64,000 bases of DNA, taken from positions 1 to 64,000 of the forward strand of contig SHXX01000004.1 of the NCBI GenBank assembly GCA_009693165.1, read 5' to 3'. Below, in pieces: positions 15,485 through 23,870 of this stretch; position 1 is the first letter of the stretch; the number at the start of each line of letters is the position of its first letter. The translations under genes and the position numbers were made by a program. This DNA is from Chloroflexota bacterium. GTDB taxonomy: Bacteria; Chloroflexota; UBA11872; UBA12225. The notes under the pieces are model-generated. The model saw nothing but the letters and a program-made list of their open reading frames with translations. It had not been told where the DNA came from and did no database searches.

Positions 15485-17968
15485 TCATTCTGGCCCGGGC
15501 AATACCCATCCGTTCGTGCCGTCCACCGTGACAATCTGGCCCTCGTGGAGTCGAGCGGTCGCGTGCCGTGTCTGGATCACGCCGGGCACCCGGAACTCCC
15601 TGCAGATGAGCATGGCATGTTGGAACAGGGCTCCTTCATCCAGGATGACCGCGGTTGCCAACGGAAAGATCGGTGCCCAGAGAGCCCCGGCATTCCGGGC
15701 TACGAGGACGTCTCCTGGTTCGACCATCGGAACCGTTGCCTTGGGCGGGACCAGACGCACCCTTCCCGTCGCCGTACCGCGGGAACCGGGCTGGCCCACC
15801 ATGAGCACGTTGGCGGGGGCGGGCAGGCTACTGACCTGACCGGATCCGGTCGGTGTTGCAGTCGTTGTCGGTTCTGGAGGCACCCCGAGCCATTCAGGCA
15901 CATCAAGGCGTGAAGCCCAGTCGTGAATGGCCTTTCTGCCAGCGACCAGTTCAGTTGCCGTAATTTGATTCGATCCGGAGTGGCAAAGGAAGGCCTCGAT
16001 TTCGTGCCGATGCAACCAGACGACGTCGTCCAGGGACGCAATCACACCCATCGAGGCGAGCCTGGCACCGCATGCAGATCGGCACCGCCATAGAAGCGCA
16101 CTTGCAGCCGCATCCACGTGGTAGTTGTGGTTCTCGTAGGCCTGCACCTCGCGCCGGGCAGCATCTACAAGCAAGTCGAACCGGGATGCAGATTCGGCGT
16201 CTGGAATGCATGCACGCACCGATGCGGTCAGCGTGTCCCGAGCTTCGACGGCTTGGTTTTTTCGCAGTGGGATCGACTGGAGATCCTGGGGAACGTACCT
16301 GCGTATGAGTTCGAACACCAGTTCTGGACGGTCACGCCAACCCGGCTGACAGTAATCCCCGACGGTGAAGGCACCGGCATCCGCCCTGAGACTGTGAGTA
16401 GTCAGGAGCTCCTCAAGTCGGGATTTGAAGCGGTCGACGATGTGGCGGGTCTCCGGAGTCGTGTTCCTACCCGGATCATCCGGTGTAGACAGGACCAGCT
16501 CGGCAAGGCCGGGGCGTTCTTGGAGCATCGCCGCGAGTTCGGTGATCGCGTCAATCGCCTGGGTGGTCTTGGTGGGCACATGCGAAAGCATGACTTCTAT
16601 ATGCTCTGACTGGTCGGAGGTCGCGTGGGCGATGAGATGCCGGGACAGTTGCTCCCGGAAGGTATTCTGCTGAAACCTGACAGATCGGAGCACGAAGGAA
16701 TGGAGTGTCCAAAGCCGTTCATGCCATGTGAACACCGATTTCAGGTACTCGGACAACTCCTCGTTTGAGAGGGACTGGGTCTTTATTGCCTCGATGCGAC
16801 AGTTTCCGGAGTCAATCTCAGGGAAAAGCACTGCGTCCCAATACGTCCGACCCGTTGCCTGTATCGCTTCCAGTGCCCGGTCAAACGTTGTCCGGTGACC
16901 GTCGCGGACCGATTCCGGCACATCTGACTCCGTGGCCGTCGAAAAGCGGTAGCCGTTGAGATGGATCATTCGACGCGGTGGCGGACTTCCGAGGATGCTC
17001 GCCGAATTGCGGGCGGACCGCAGGAACGATTCGCGTTCGCTGGCCTCCATCGGCCGCAGGGGCGGGTCACCTGCCCGTCCCTCTCTTCGCCAATGCAAGG
17101 TGGACGCATCTTCGTCGGGCCATGCAAACGGAAACGTTGAAGTTGAGCGCCGAGGTGGTTCATTCTTGGACACACCCGTCTTGACGGGCGAGTCGTCGGG
17201 AACTGGTGCTTGTGACGGAAGGGCGGTAATCGGCCTGGCCTGAAGCAACCAGCACACGCCGTCGCCGATTGCCCACTCAACATCAGCAAACTGGCCGATT
17301 GCCGATTCGGCTTGTACCGCGAGTCGGGAGATGTTCACGATCTCGGAAGGGGTTATGGTGTACCCGGTCGGCGTGGTCTGTCCCGGTTCGTGGCGCACAA
17401 TGTGAAACGTTGCGCGATCAACCCACCATCGGTCGCAGACTGAAGTGCCATCGACGACCGCAGTCCCGAGTCCCGGTGCGCTGTTCAGTACAACGGCCGA
17501 CGTATCTCCGGAAATCGGGTCGGCAGTGAATGCGACACCTGCGACGTCCGATGCCACCATGATCTGCACGAGGACCGCCATGCGAGGTTCGTCGTTGTCC
17601 GACGGGTCTCGTGGTGTCACGCGATTACGGTATGAACTGATGCCTTCGTTCGACAAAGACCGAATGCAATCCTCGACCTTGTCGAGAACGTCGGCGATCC
17701 CGCGCACATTCAAGAACGTCGAGTATTGGCCTGCAAAGGAGGCCACGGTCCCGTCCTCAAGCGAGCCAGATGACCGAACGGCTACCACCACGTCGCGCTG
17801 TCCCGCGCGCCGGCCGAGTTCACCGTAGGCGGTCTCGATTGAGTGTCGCGCTTGCGGTGAGAGCCGCGAATGCCGCCCCTCTCCGCCCGATGCGAACATG
17901 CCTGGAAGGACAACGAAGCCTGGGGGAACGGGCAACCCGTTCGCCACGAGGCGGGCCAGCCAATGCAC
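15485..17968 (-). CDS. PEP-utilising ATP-grasp enzyme, rifampicin phosphotransferase-like
   Basis: 827 residues from the listed GTG. An N-terminal ATP-grasp (PEP synthase type) domain covers about residues 1-265, with VAVRSSGSLEDGTVASFAGQ and WLLQARPITALP. A helical middle region (about 270-720) resembles the substrate domain of rifampicin phosphotransferases. A C-terminal swivelling phospho-histidine domain follows (GSRGTATGRVRLV ... EPGDVLVARNAGALWAPIFPLA). The usual GGxTSH reads EGALFQH here; the histidine is kept. The true start is probably upstream: the frame stays open to 18109, and in-frame REVGGKVHWLARL completes the family's VGGK motif. No ATG, GTG or TTG lies there; an ATC at 18061 has GGGAGG 5 nt before it. 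The substrate is unknown. Confidence 0.75.
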   Translation of the reverse strand: MHWLARLVANGLPVPPGFVVLPGMFASGGEGRHSRLSPQARHSIETAYGELGRRAGQRDVVVAVRSSGSLEDGTVASFAGQYSTFLNVRGIADVLDKVEDCIRSLSNEGISSYRNRVTPRDPSDNDEPRMAVLVQIMVASDVAGVAFTADPISGDTSAVVLNSAPGLGTAVVDGTSVCDRWWVDRATFHIVRHEPGQTTPTGYTITPSEIVNISRLAVQAESAIGQFADVEWAIGDGVCWLLQARPITALPSQAPVPDDSPVKTGVSKNEPPRRSTSTFPFAWPDEDASTLHWRREGRAGDPPLRPMEASERESFLRSARNSASILGSPPPRRMIHLNGYRFSTATESDVPESVRDGHRTTFDRALEAIQATGRTYWDAVLFPEIDSGNCRIEAIKTQSLSNEELSEYLKSVFTWHERLWTLHSFVLRSVRFQQNTFREQLSRHLIAHATSDQSEHIEVMLSHVPTKTTQAIDAITELAAMLQERPGLAELVLSTPDDPGRNTTPETRHIVDRFKSRLEELLTTHSLRADAGAFTVGDYCQPGWRDRPELVFELIRRYVPQDLQSIPLRKNQAVEARDTLTASVRACIPDAESASRFDLLVDAARREVQAYENHNYHVDAAASALLWRCRSACGARLASMGVIASLDDVVWLHRHEIEAFLCHSGSNQITATELVAGRKAIHDWASRLDVPEWLGVPPEPTTTATPTGSGQVSSLPAPANVLMVGQPGSRGTATGRVRLVPPKATVPMVEPGDVLVARNAGALWAPIFPLATAVILDEGALFQHAMLICREFRVPGVIQTRHATARLHEGQIVTVDGTNGWVLPGPE

Positions 17969-18293
17969 TTTCCCGCCTACCTCGCGTGTCGGAAGGGTGA
18001 GGACAGACGGATCTTCGAGGAAGAGGACGGGTGGGGTAGTCTGGTTGCGTGCGTCGATGATCGCGACCTCCCGGAAAGCTTGTGTGAGTCTGACCGGAAG
18101 GTAACCAAATCATTAACGACTGGCCAACCGAATGTAGGCGACGGCCGATTGGCCATCGACGCAAGCCACATTGATGACCTACCTGCGGACTGGGTAGCAG
18201 GTTCATCTAGGTCCCATCGTGGTTGGAGACCCGCAATCTGGCACCAAAGTTCGACGCCAGATACCGCAGTGTCAACCGAACCAGTGGCAAAGT

Positions 18294-18328
18294 CCGAGGT
18301 GCCTCAGTTGGTCAACGAGGCACCTCGG
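18294..18328 (-). terminator. Strong hairpin downstream of thrS
   Basis: A perfect 12-bp stem, CCGAGGTGCCTC (18294-18305) with GAGGCACCTCGG (18317-18328) and an 11-nt loop, lies 23 nt beyond the thrS stop. On the minus strand it is followed by ACTTTGCC, so the U-tract is weak. It probably ends or protects the thrS message. Confidence 0.5.
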
Positions 18329-18350
18329 TTCGCCTGAGAAAAGCGGTGGA

Positions 18351-20177
18351 TCAGGCCTTGGCGTCGACCTCGTCAACGATGCGGGTGACAACGTCTGCCA
18401 GGGCAATGGCACCAAGGTTGTCGCCACTCCTCAGGCGAACCGATGCCGTGCCGGCCTCTGCTTCCCGATCACCAACAACGAGCATGTACGGGATCTTTCG
18501 CAACTGCGCATCCCGGATCTTTGCGTTCACCCGCTCCGAACGCACGTCACTTGATGCCCGGACACCTCGGTCCGTAAGGGCCCGTTCGACGCTCTCCGCA
18601 TAGTCGTTGTGACGGTCTGCGACTGGCAACACGATTGCCTGTGTGGGCGCTAGCCACGTCGGGAATGCTCCGCCGTAGTTCTCAATCAGAACGCCAATGA
18701 AGCGTTCGAGCGAACCCAGGAGCGCGCGGTGGACCATGAATGGACGGTGATGCGCCCCATCCTCACCAATGTAGGAAAGGTCGAAGCGTTCGGGCAAGTT
18801 GAAGTCAACCTGGATGGTGGTGCACTGCCACCTCCGTCCAAGTGCGTCAACAAGCTTCAGGTCAATCTTGGGGCCATAGAAGACGGCCTCACCCTCCGCT
18901 CGAACGTATTGCAGATGATGTGCCTTGAGGGCGCGTTCGAGAACGGCTTCAGCCTGGATCCAACGCTCGTCATCGCCGAGGTACTTGCTAGTGTTTGCGG
19001 GGTCACGGACGGCGAGTTCAATATGATAATCATGGAATCCAAAGGTCTTCCAGAGTTTCAAGCCCAGGTCCAGCACACCATTCACCTCGGCATCCAATTG
19101 GTCCGGACGGCAGAAGATATGGGAGTCGTCCTGAGTAAACCCTCGCGTCCGGAGGAGCCCGTGCAGGGTTCCCGCAGGTTCGTACCGGTAGACGGTCCCG
19201 AGCTCGTTGTACCTGATAGGCAGTTCACGATACGACCGTGTGCGCCGATTGAATACTTGCAGATGGAATGGGCAATTCATTGGTTTGAGCATGAATTGCT
19301 GTTCATCCATCACGATCGGCGCGTACATGTTCTCGCGATAAAATGACAGATGTCCCGAGGTATTCCACAAGTCGGTCAGTCCGATAGCCGGCGAGTACAC
19401 GTACTGGTACCCCGCGGTGCGATGTTCCACTTTCCAGAAATCCTCGACAACGGACCGAAGCAGGGCACCATCCTCACCCCAGATGGGGAGACCGGCACCG
19501 ATTTGATCGCTGAACTGGAAAAGGCCGAGGTCTATCCCCAAACGTCGGTGGTCCCGCTTCCGGGCCTCTTCCTGGCGCCAGAGGTATGCGTCCAGGTCCG
19601 CCTGTGTCGGCCACGCGGTGCCATATATGCGCTGCAGTTGGGGTCGGTGTTCATCGCCGCGCCAATATGCGCCAGCAACACGCAGCAACTTGATCACACC
19701 GATATCACCGGTCCTGGCGACGTGTGGACCCGCGCAGAGATCCTCGAATCCCCCCTGTCGGAACAAGCTGACTTCGGAGCCAGCTAATGCAGCCGCATCC
19801 GAACTTTCAGCCAGCGTGTCACGGGCGCCCAAAACGACGTCTGACGTGAGCGCTTCGATGAGTTCCACCTTGAAGGACTGGCTTTGGTCCCGAAAGTGGC
19901 TCAGTGCCGCTTCTCGTCCGAGTGTCCGGCGACCAAACGGCTCGTTCCGGGCAATGATCTCCACCATGCGCGCCTCGATGGCGATGAGGTCATCAGGGGT
20001 AAGCGTCCGGGGTAGATCGAAGTCGTAGTAGAAGCCGTCCTCGATCGCCGGACCGATGCCCAGGCGTGCTCCGGGAAAGAGTTCTAGAACTGCTTCGGCC
20101 ATCACGTGCGCTGCTGAGTGACGTCGGGTCGAAATCTCGACGGCAGTCTGATCATGGGTATGTGGCGTCGTTGCCAT
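18351..20177 (-). CDS. thrS: Threonine-tRNA ligase lacking the TGS domain
   Basis: A 608-residue class II synthetase. The protein begins almost directly with the editing-type SAD domain (RRHSAAHVMAEAVLELFPGARLGIGPAIEDGFYYDFD; second part LCAGPHVARTGDIGVIKLL). The catalytic core (about 210-490) and C-terminal anticodon domain (WLAPTQAIVLPVADRHNDYAESV) follow. The N-terminal TGS domain of E. coli ThrRS (about 60 residues) is absent. Motif 2 is visible in RYNELGTVYRYEPAGTLHGLLRTRGFTQDDSHIFC. I use the ATG at 20177 rather than the GTG at 20234, because the homologous region starts there; its ribosome site (GGAG only 2 nt away) is poor. A Thr T-box leader lies upstream. Confidence 0.94.
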   Translation of the reverse strand: MATTPHTHDQTAVEISTRRHSAAHVMAEAVLELFPGARLGIGPAIEDGFYYDFDLPRTLTPDDLIAIEARMVEIIARNEPFGRRTLGREAALSHFRDQSQSFKVELIEALTSDVVLGARDTLAESSDAAALAGSEVSLFRQGGFEDLCAGPHVARTGDIGVIKLLRVAGAYWRGDEHRPQLQRIYGTAWPTQADLDAYLWRQEEARKRDHRRLGIDLGLFQFSDQIGAGLPIWGEDGALLRSVVEDFWKVEHRTAGYQYVYSPAIGLTDLWNTSGHLSFYRENMYAPIVMDEQQFMLKPMNCPFHLQVFNRRTRSYRELPIRYNELGTVYRYEPAGTLHGLLRTRGFTQDDSHIFCRPDQLDAEVNGVLDLGLKLWKTFGFHDYHIELAVRDPANTSKYLGDDERWIQAEAVLERALKAHHLQYVRAEGEAVFYGPKIDLKLVDALGRRWQCTTIQVDFNLPERFDLSYIGEDGAHHRPFMVHRALLGSLERFIGVLIENYGGAFPTWLAPTQAIVLPVADRHNDYAESVERALTDRGVRASSDVRSERVNAKIRDAQLRKIPYMLVVGDREAEAGTASVRLRSGDNLGAIALADVVTRIVDEVDAKA

Positions 20178-20297
20178 TGCTTGCTCCAACCACACCGGTC
20201 TTGGCGTGGAACCTTCAACTGGATGCCGGAGCACTGAAGCAAACGTCGCTTCGGGAGGCCGGCAGGGTCACTGCCCCAGGACGCGCACGACCTTGAT

Positions 20298-20590
20298 CGG
20301 TTCCCCGCGTTTCGCAGGTAACGAGAGCATCGGCGAACGCGTGGTTCCACCCGGGTTTGGTGGCACCGGCCTTGTTCCGACGGCCCGGAGCCAATCTGGC
20401 CAAGACGACGCAATGGCGTTGCCACCCTCGTTCGCCAAGTAACCGTGGCGTCGCGGTTCGCGCTTTAGCGGGCGGATTGACCTGCCCGGTTCTTGCGAAG
20501 GCTCAGGGGTGGTATCCACGCTTCGGGGTCGGGCACTTGCACCATGGTGGCCCGTCTCTGCGATCGCCGAGAACGCGTGAATGTGTTCCC
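20298..20590 (-). ncRNA. T-box riboswitch leader (Thr, ACC specifier) of thrS
   Basis: Read on the minus strand, the leader has the ordered parts of a T-box. These are GCAGAGA at the 5' side of stem I, the distal GGTGCAAG motif, then GATACC followed by ACCCCTGAGC, which places an ACC threonine specifier at 20513-20511 followed by a purine. Downstream is a T-box core GGGTGGAACC (20352-20343). A further AGGGTGGCAACGCC segment at 20428-20415 also resembles the T-box consensus. A hairpin (CGTTACCTGCG / CGCGGGGAACCG, 20323-20298) follows but has no U-run. Uncharged tRNA-Thr is expected to raise thrS expression. Boundaries are approximate. Confidence 0.85.
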
Positions 20591-20642
20591 ATCAAGGCAT
20601 CCGTATAAGGTTATCTGGAGATGGTACCAGTGGTGGCATGCT

Positions 20643-21443
20643 TCACTCGGTCGTGGGGGCATCTCTCCCCGTAGCCCAGGCGTCGAGAACCTCCTGGGTT
20701 GACCCTCGCACGATGCTCCGCGATTTGCGCTTGTCGCGGTTTGAGTCGATGACGGTGTCGTAATTCGTGTGGAGATGCCTGACGTGTGCGATGACCGCCA
20801 GGCGGACGGCTTCGTCCTCGAGATCCTTCGCATCGGCAGTGCGTCCCACGCGTCCGCTGTACTTTTCGCATGCATGAGCGGCGATATCGGTTGCTTCCGC
20901 CCGTGGACACCCTGGATAGAGCAGGAGGACGGCGGCGCGGAACTTCGCGTGGTACTCACGATCCTCAATTACTCGCCGCTGCGCCGCACGCTGGCGCGCA
21001 ACGATGCGTTTGGCGCTATCAGCCTCGCACTGCGCTTTGGCTGACACTAGTGCCCAGGGTTCCACAAGTGTGCCGCGACGTTCCCATCGCTTGGACCGTG
21101 GCGACCATCCGATCAGGACGCCCACGCGGCTTGATTGTGACTGGGCACGGCGTGTCAGTGCGACATCGCCTGACGGCACCACAGTGAGGTTGGCAAGATC
21201 CCCGCACAGGAGGCAGATCGGATTGCCTCGGTCGTCTTGCGTTACGAGCGTGTCTTCGGCAAGTCTTGTTGCGCACCGTCCGCAGGATCCAGACGCGCCG
21301 GATTTGGCAACCGCCGGAATGCCAGGTAGGTGTTCTGCGGGTGGTCGAGACGGTGTTGAAGAACCGCGTCCCACCGGCCGGCTCCGAGGCGATGGCCGGG
21401 GTGTCCGACCGTCGCTCACAGGTGTCGATCGTTGCGTACGCAT
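20643..21443 (-). CDS. DUF2293 domain protein with an N-terminal zinc-ribbon-like segment
   Basis: About 266 residues from the ATG at 21443. The C-terminal third carries the DUF2293 pattern: LYPGCPRAEATDIAAHACEKYSGRVGRT, then AVRLAVIAHVRHLHTNYDTVI. Near residue 54 a CxxC pair (CGRC) and a second one (CLLC) about 22 residues later suggest a small zinc ribbon. The first 50 residues are Arg/Ser/Pro-rich and probably disordered. The ORF track begins at 21689, but that part overlaps tyrA, so I chose the first later ATG; the start is uncertain. Function is unknown. The zinc ribbon and basic character suggest nucleic-acid binding, by inference only. Confidence 0.7.
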   Translation of the reverse strand: MRTQRSTPVSDGRTPRPSPRSRPVGRGSSTPSRPPAEHLPGIPAVAKSGASGSCGRCATRLAEDTLVTQDDRGNPICLLCGDLANLTVVPSGDVALTRRAQSQSSRVGVLIGWSPRSKRWERRGTLVEPWALVSAKAQCEADSAKRIVARQRAAQRRVIEDREYHAKFRAAVLLLYPGCPRAEATDIAAHACEKYSGRVGRTADAKDLEDEAVRLAVIAHVRHLHTNYDTVIDSNRDKRKSRSIVRGSTQEVLDAWATGRDAPTTE

Positions 21444-21561
21444 GTCGTCCGATCTGGAACGGGTCTGCCCGAGGAATGATCCAAAAAACCGGTTACAGAC
21501 GCCGGTTCCAGTTCCGGATCCATCGCGATTAGAGCTGTGATGTTCCCGCGCTGGTGGTTGA

Positions 21562-22464
21562 TCACTTCGCGTTCGGAAGCCACCCATCCCGGTCGTGCTT
21601 GATGCGGCGGAACGTTTGGCCGAGAACGTCGAGTTCTCTGGTGCCAAGGGCCGTTGCCGGGTTGGGCAGTTCACGGACCTGTCTTGCAAGGTCGGCCAGA
21701 ACAGCTGATACCTCTTCGAGGCCCTTCGCGATGTTGTCGCGGTTTGTCACGCAGATGTCCCTGTGCATCGTGGCGTCGCCGCTGGCAAGTCGAGTGATGT
21801 CGCGCAAACCGGTTGCCGCGACTGGGGCCCAGTCCGCAAATCGGGCGTTCCCGAAGACCGCGTCAGACAGCGCGGTTGAGACCATGAACGGCACATGGCT
21901 TACTTTCGCTACCGCCATGTCGTGCTCATCGGCCTTCATGGTGATTACCTTCGACCCGGCATCAGTGGCCAAGCGGACAACGCGATCTACGGACGCCGCA
22001 CTCGCACTGATTGACGGAACCACGACCCATACGCGATTGCGGAAGAGGGCAGTATCGGCGTGCTCGAGGCCGGCGGTCTCTCGCCCGGCCATCGGGTGAC
22101 CTCCGACCCACTCCACGTTTGGGGGCAGAATGTCCCGCGCCCACTCCTCGACCGACGCCTTCGTGGACGCTACGTCAGTGACCACGGTCCCCGTTGACAA
22201 GTGGGGGGCAATGTCACGGATTAGTTGCCTTATGGCCAAGACAGGCGGTGCGAGGACTACAACGTCCGCATTGGCAACCGCCTCGGCGAGGGTGTCGGGT
22301 GCCGTGTCGACCAATCCTCTGGCGCGGGCAGCGTCGCGCGTTGCGCTGCGAGGCCCCCATCCGACGACGAAGTGACCGGCCTGTTTCCACGCCGCGGCCG
22401 CTGACGCACCGATCAGGCCAAGGCCGATTACCGATACGCGGAGGCGGATGGATTGCGAAGACAT
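21562..22464 (-). CDS. tyrA: Prephenate dehydrogenase
   Basis: A 300-residue NAD(P)-dependent dehydrogenase that converts prephenate to 4-hydroxyphenylpyruvate for tyrosine synthesis. The N-terminal Rossmann motif is VIGLGLIGASAAAAWKQAG. The TyrA signatures VTDVASTKASVEEWA and VEWVGGHPMAGRETAGLEHAD follow, with the catalytic histidine in GGHPMAG. The helical C-terminal dimer domain contains RDITRLASGDATMHRDICVTNRDNI. There is no ACT domain, so feedback control by tyrosine is not evident. I use the ATG at 22464 because the Rossmann fold begins 10 residues later; the extra 41 residues of the ORF track look non-coding. Arogenate specificity cannot be excluded. Confidence 0.92.
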   Translation of the reverse strand: MSSQSIRLRVSVIGLGLIGASAAAAWKQAGHFVVGWGPRSATRDAARARGLVDTAPDTLAEAVANADVVVLAPPVLAIRQLIRDIAPHLSTGTVVTDVASTKASVEEWARDILPPNVEWVGGHPMAGRETAGLEHADTALFRNRVWVVVPSISASAASVDRVVRLATDAGSKVITMKADEHDMAVAKVSHVPFMVSTALSDAVFGNARFADWAPVAATGLRDITRLASGDATMHRDICVTNRDNIAKGLEEVSAVLADLARQVRELPNPATALGTRELDVLGQTFRRIKHDRDGWLPNAK

Positions 22465-22531
22465 CAGATCAGTTTCGTGAACATCAGCAAGCGAAGCAGC
22501 ACAGCTCAGAGGTTGCCCACTGCCACCGTTA

Positions 22532-22867
22532 CTAGGCGTACTCGACGTGGTTGCCTGACTTGCGCCACACGTCGACGCCACCCTCAAGGTTGTAGAGGGT
22601 CTTCATCCCGACCGCCGCCGCCATTTCGCACGCAATCGCGCTTCGAACGCCTGCCTTGCAATAGAACAAGATGCTGTCGCCATCAAGGTGGGTGGTGGGG
22701 TTTGCAAGGAAGGTATTCAGTGGCACAAGCCGCGACCCGGCAATCTTGCCATCCTGGGCGATTTCCCGTGCCTCACGGACGTCAATGATGTGAACGCCTT
22801 CGGCCATAAGTTGCTTCGCGCGAGCAACATCCACACGAACAAACGGTTCACTTCCGCCACCTGGCAT
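22532..22867 (-). CDS. Single-domain rhodanese-like protein
   Basis: A 111-residue protein containing one rhodanese domain. The order is normal: VDVARAKQLMAEGVHIIDVREAREIAQDGKIAGSRLVPL, then the active-site loop FYCKAGVRSAIACEMAA with the persulfide-forming cysteine near residue 69, and the C-terminal LYNLEGGVDVWRKSG. Such proteins transfer sulfur or act as sulfide carriers in the cytoplasm. The loop CKAGVRS has the length typical of sulfur-specific rhodaneses rather than arsenate reductases or phosphatases. It is upstream of tyrA on the same strand with a 67-nt gap and divergent from endonuclease IV. Its physiological partner cannot be seen. Confidence 0.92.
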   Translation of the reverse strand: MPGGGSEPFVRVDVARAKQLMAEGVHIIDVREAREIAQDGKIAGSRLVPLNTFLANPTTHLDGDSILFYCKAGVRSAIACEMAAAVGMKTLYNLEGGVDVWRKSGNHVEYA

Positions 22868-22949
22868 GGCCCGTCTCCCTAGCTCACTCGTTCAGTATTC
22901 GTGGGTTCGGGGGATGAAACCGGTCCCGAACCCGAGGTGAGTGTACGCA

Positions 22950-23846
22950 ATGCAGGCAACTATTGGCGGGGGACCGCGCCTCGGCGCGCACCTTAACGGT
23001 GGCATAAGCGGAGCGATTGACAGTGCGCGTCGCATTGGACTAGGGGTCGATGGTGCCCCCGGCGGTCCGATTCAGGTGTGGTCGCACAATCCAACGTCAT
23101 GGCGGGCAAGTCGACCAAAGGACACGGTCATCTCGAAATTTCGCCAGGGGTGTATCGACCTTGATCTGGCGCCAGTCGTCACTCATGGGATTTATCTGAT
23201 GAACTTTGCTTCGCCGGATGACGCCCTTCATGAGAAATCCATCAATGCACTCGTTGACCACCTTGAAGTCGGCGCAATCATCGGCGCTACGGCAGTGGTT
23301 ATCCATCCTGGGTCCGGCGTGACGCTTGGCGTTGATGAGGCCGTGTCCCGATGTGCGCTGGCACTGCGGGACGCACTCGAACGCACTGATTCACTAGAGG
23401 GTCGACCACTGATTGCGCTTGAGACGTGTGCCGGTGCTGGAAAGACGATCGGCCGGACTTTCGCCGAACTTGCCGCAATCATCACCCAAGCCGGTACACA
23501 CCCATCCCTCGCACTCTGTCTGGACACCGCGCATTTGTTTGGCAGCGGCTATGACCTCGCCTCTGAAGATGGGCTCATCGCGACGATTGCGGACCTGGAC
23601 CGGCACCTGGCAACTACCAGAATCGTCGCGATCCACGCGAACGATTCCAAGGTGCCACTTGGGTCCCAGAAAGACCGCCATGAGAACATCGGAATGGGGG
23701 AGATTGGTGAGGCTGCTTTTGCACGAATGCTTGCCCATCCCCGACTGCGAGACATTCCGTGGATCATGGAAGTGCCGGGAATGAGTGGCGAGGGACCAGA
23801 TGCCGAGAACCTGGCGGTCCTTCGCCGGTTGGCTGCGCTTGCCTAG
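22950..23846 (+). CDS. nfo: Endonuclease IV (AP endonuclease)
   Basis: A 298-residue TIM-barrel DNA-repair enzyme that cuts the backbone 5' of abasic sites using three zinc ions. Metal ligands are recognisable: HPGSG (near 112), LETCAGAGKTIG with its glutamate, LCLDTAHLFGSGYDL, HANDSKVPLGSQKDRHENIGMGEIG, and the terminal MEVPGMSGEGP. The ATG at 22950 is preferred to the GTG at 22941 because GAGGTGAG ends about 8 nt upstream, and GARLGAHL-like sequences usually follow closely after the start. The gene is monocistronic, between a divergent rhodanese and a convergent flavin reductase. Confidence 0.94.
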   Translation: MQATIGGGPRLGAHLNGGISGAIDSARRIGLGVDGAPGGPIQVWSHNPTSWRASRPKDTVISKFRQGCIDLDLAPVVTHGIYLMNFASPDDALHEKSINALVDHLEVGAIIGATAVVIHPGSGVTLGVDEAVSRCALALRDALERTDSLEGRPLIALETCAGAGKTIGRTFAELAAIITQAGTHPSLALCLDTAHLFGSGYDLASEDGLIATIADLDRHLATTRIVAIHANDSKVPLGSQKDRHENIGMGEIGEAAFARMLAHPRLRDIPWIMEVPGMSGEGPDAENLAVLRRLAALA

Positions 23847-23870
23847 TCGGTTTCAATGACCGATGCTCTG

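Noticed and set aside
17820-18206. 128-residue minus-strand ORF overlapping the PEP-utilising gene start
   Set aside because: It lies in a different frame from the conserved VGGK motif and shows no family similarity, so it does not supply the missing start.
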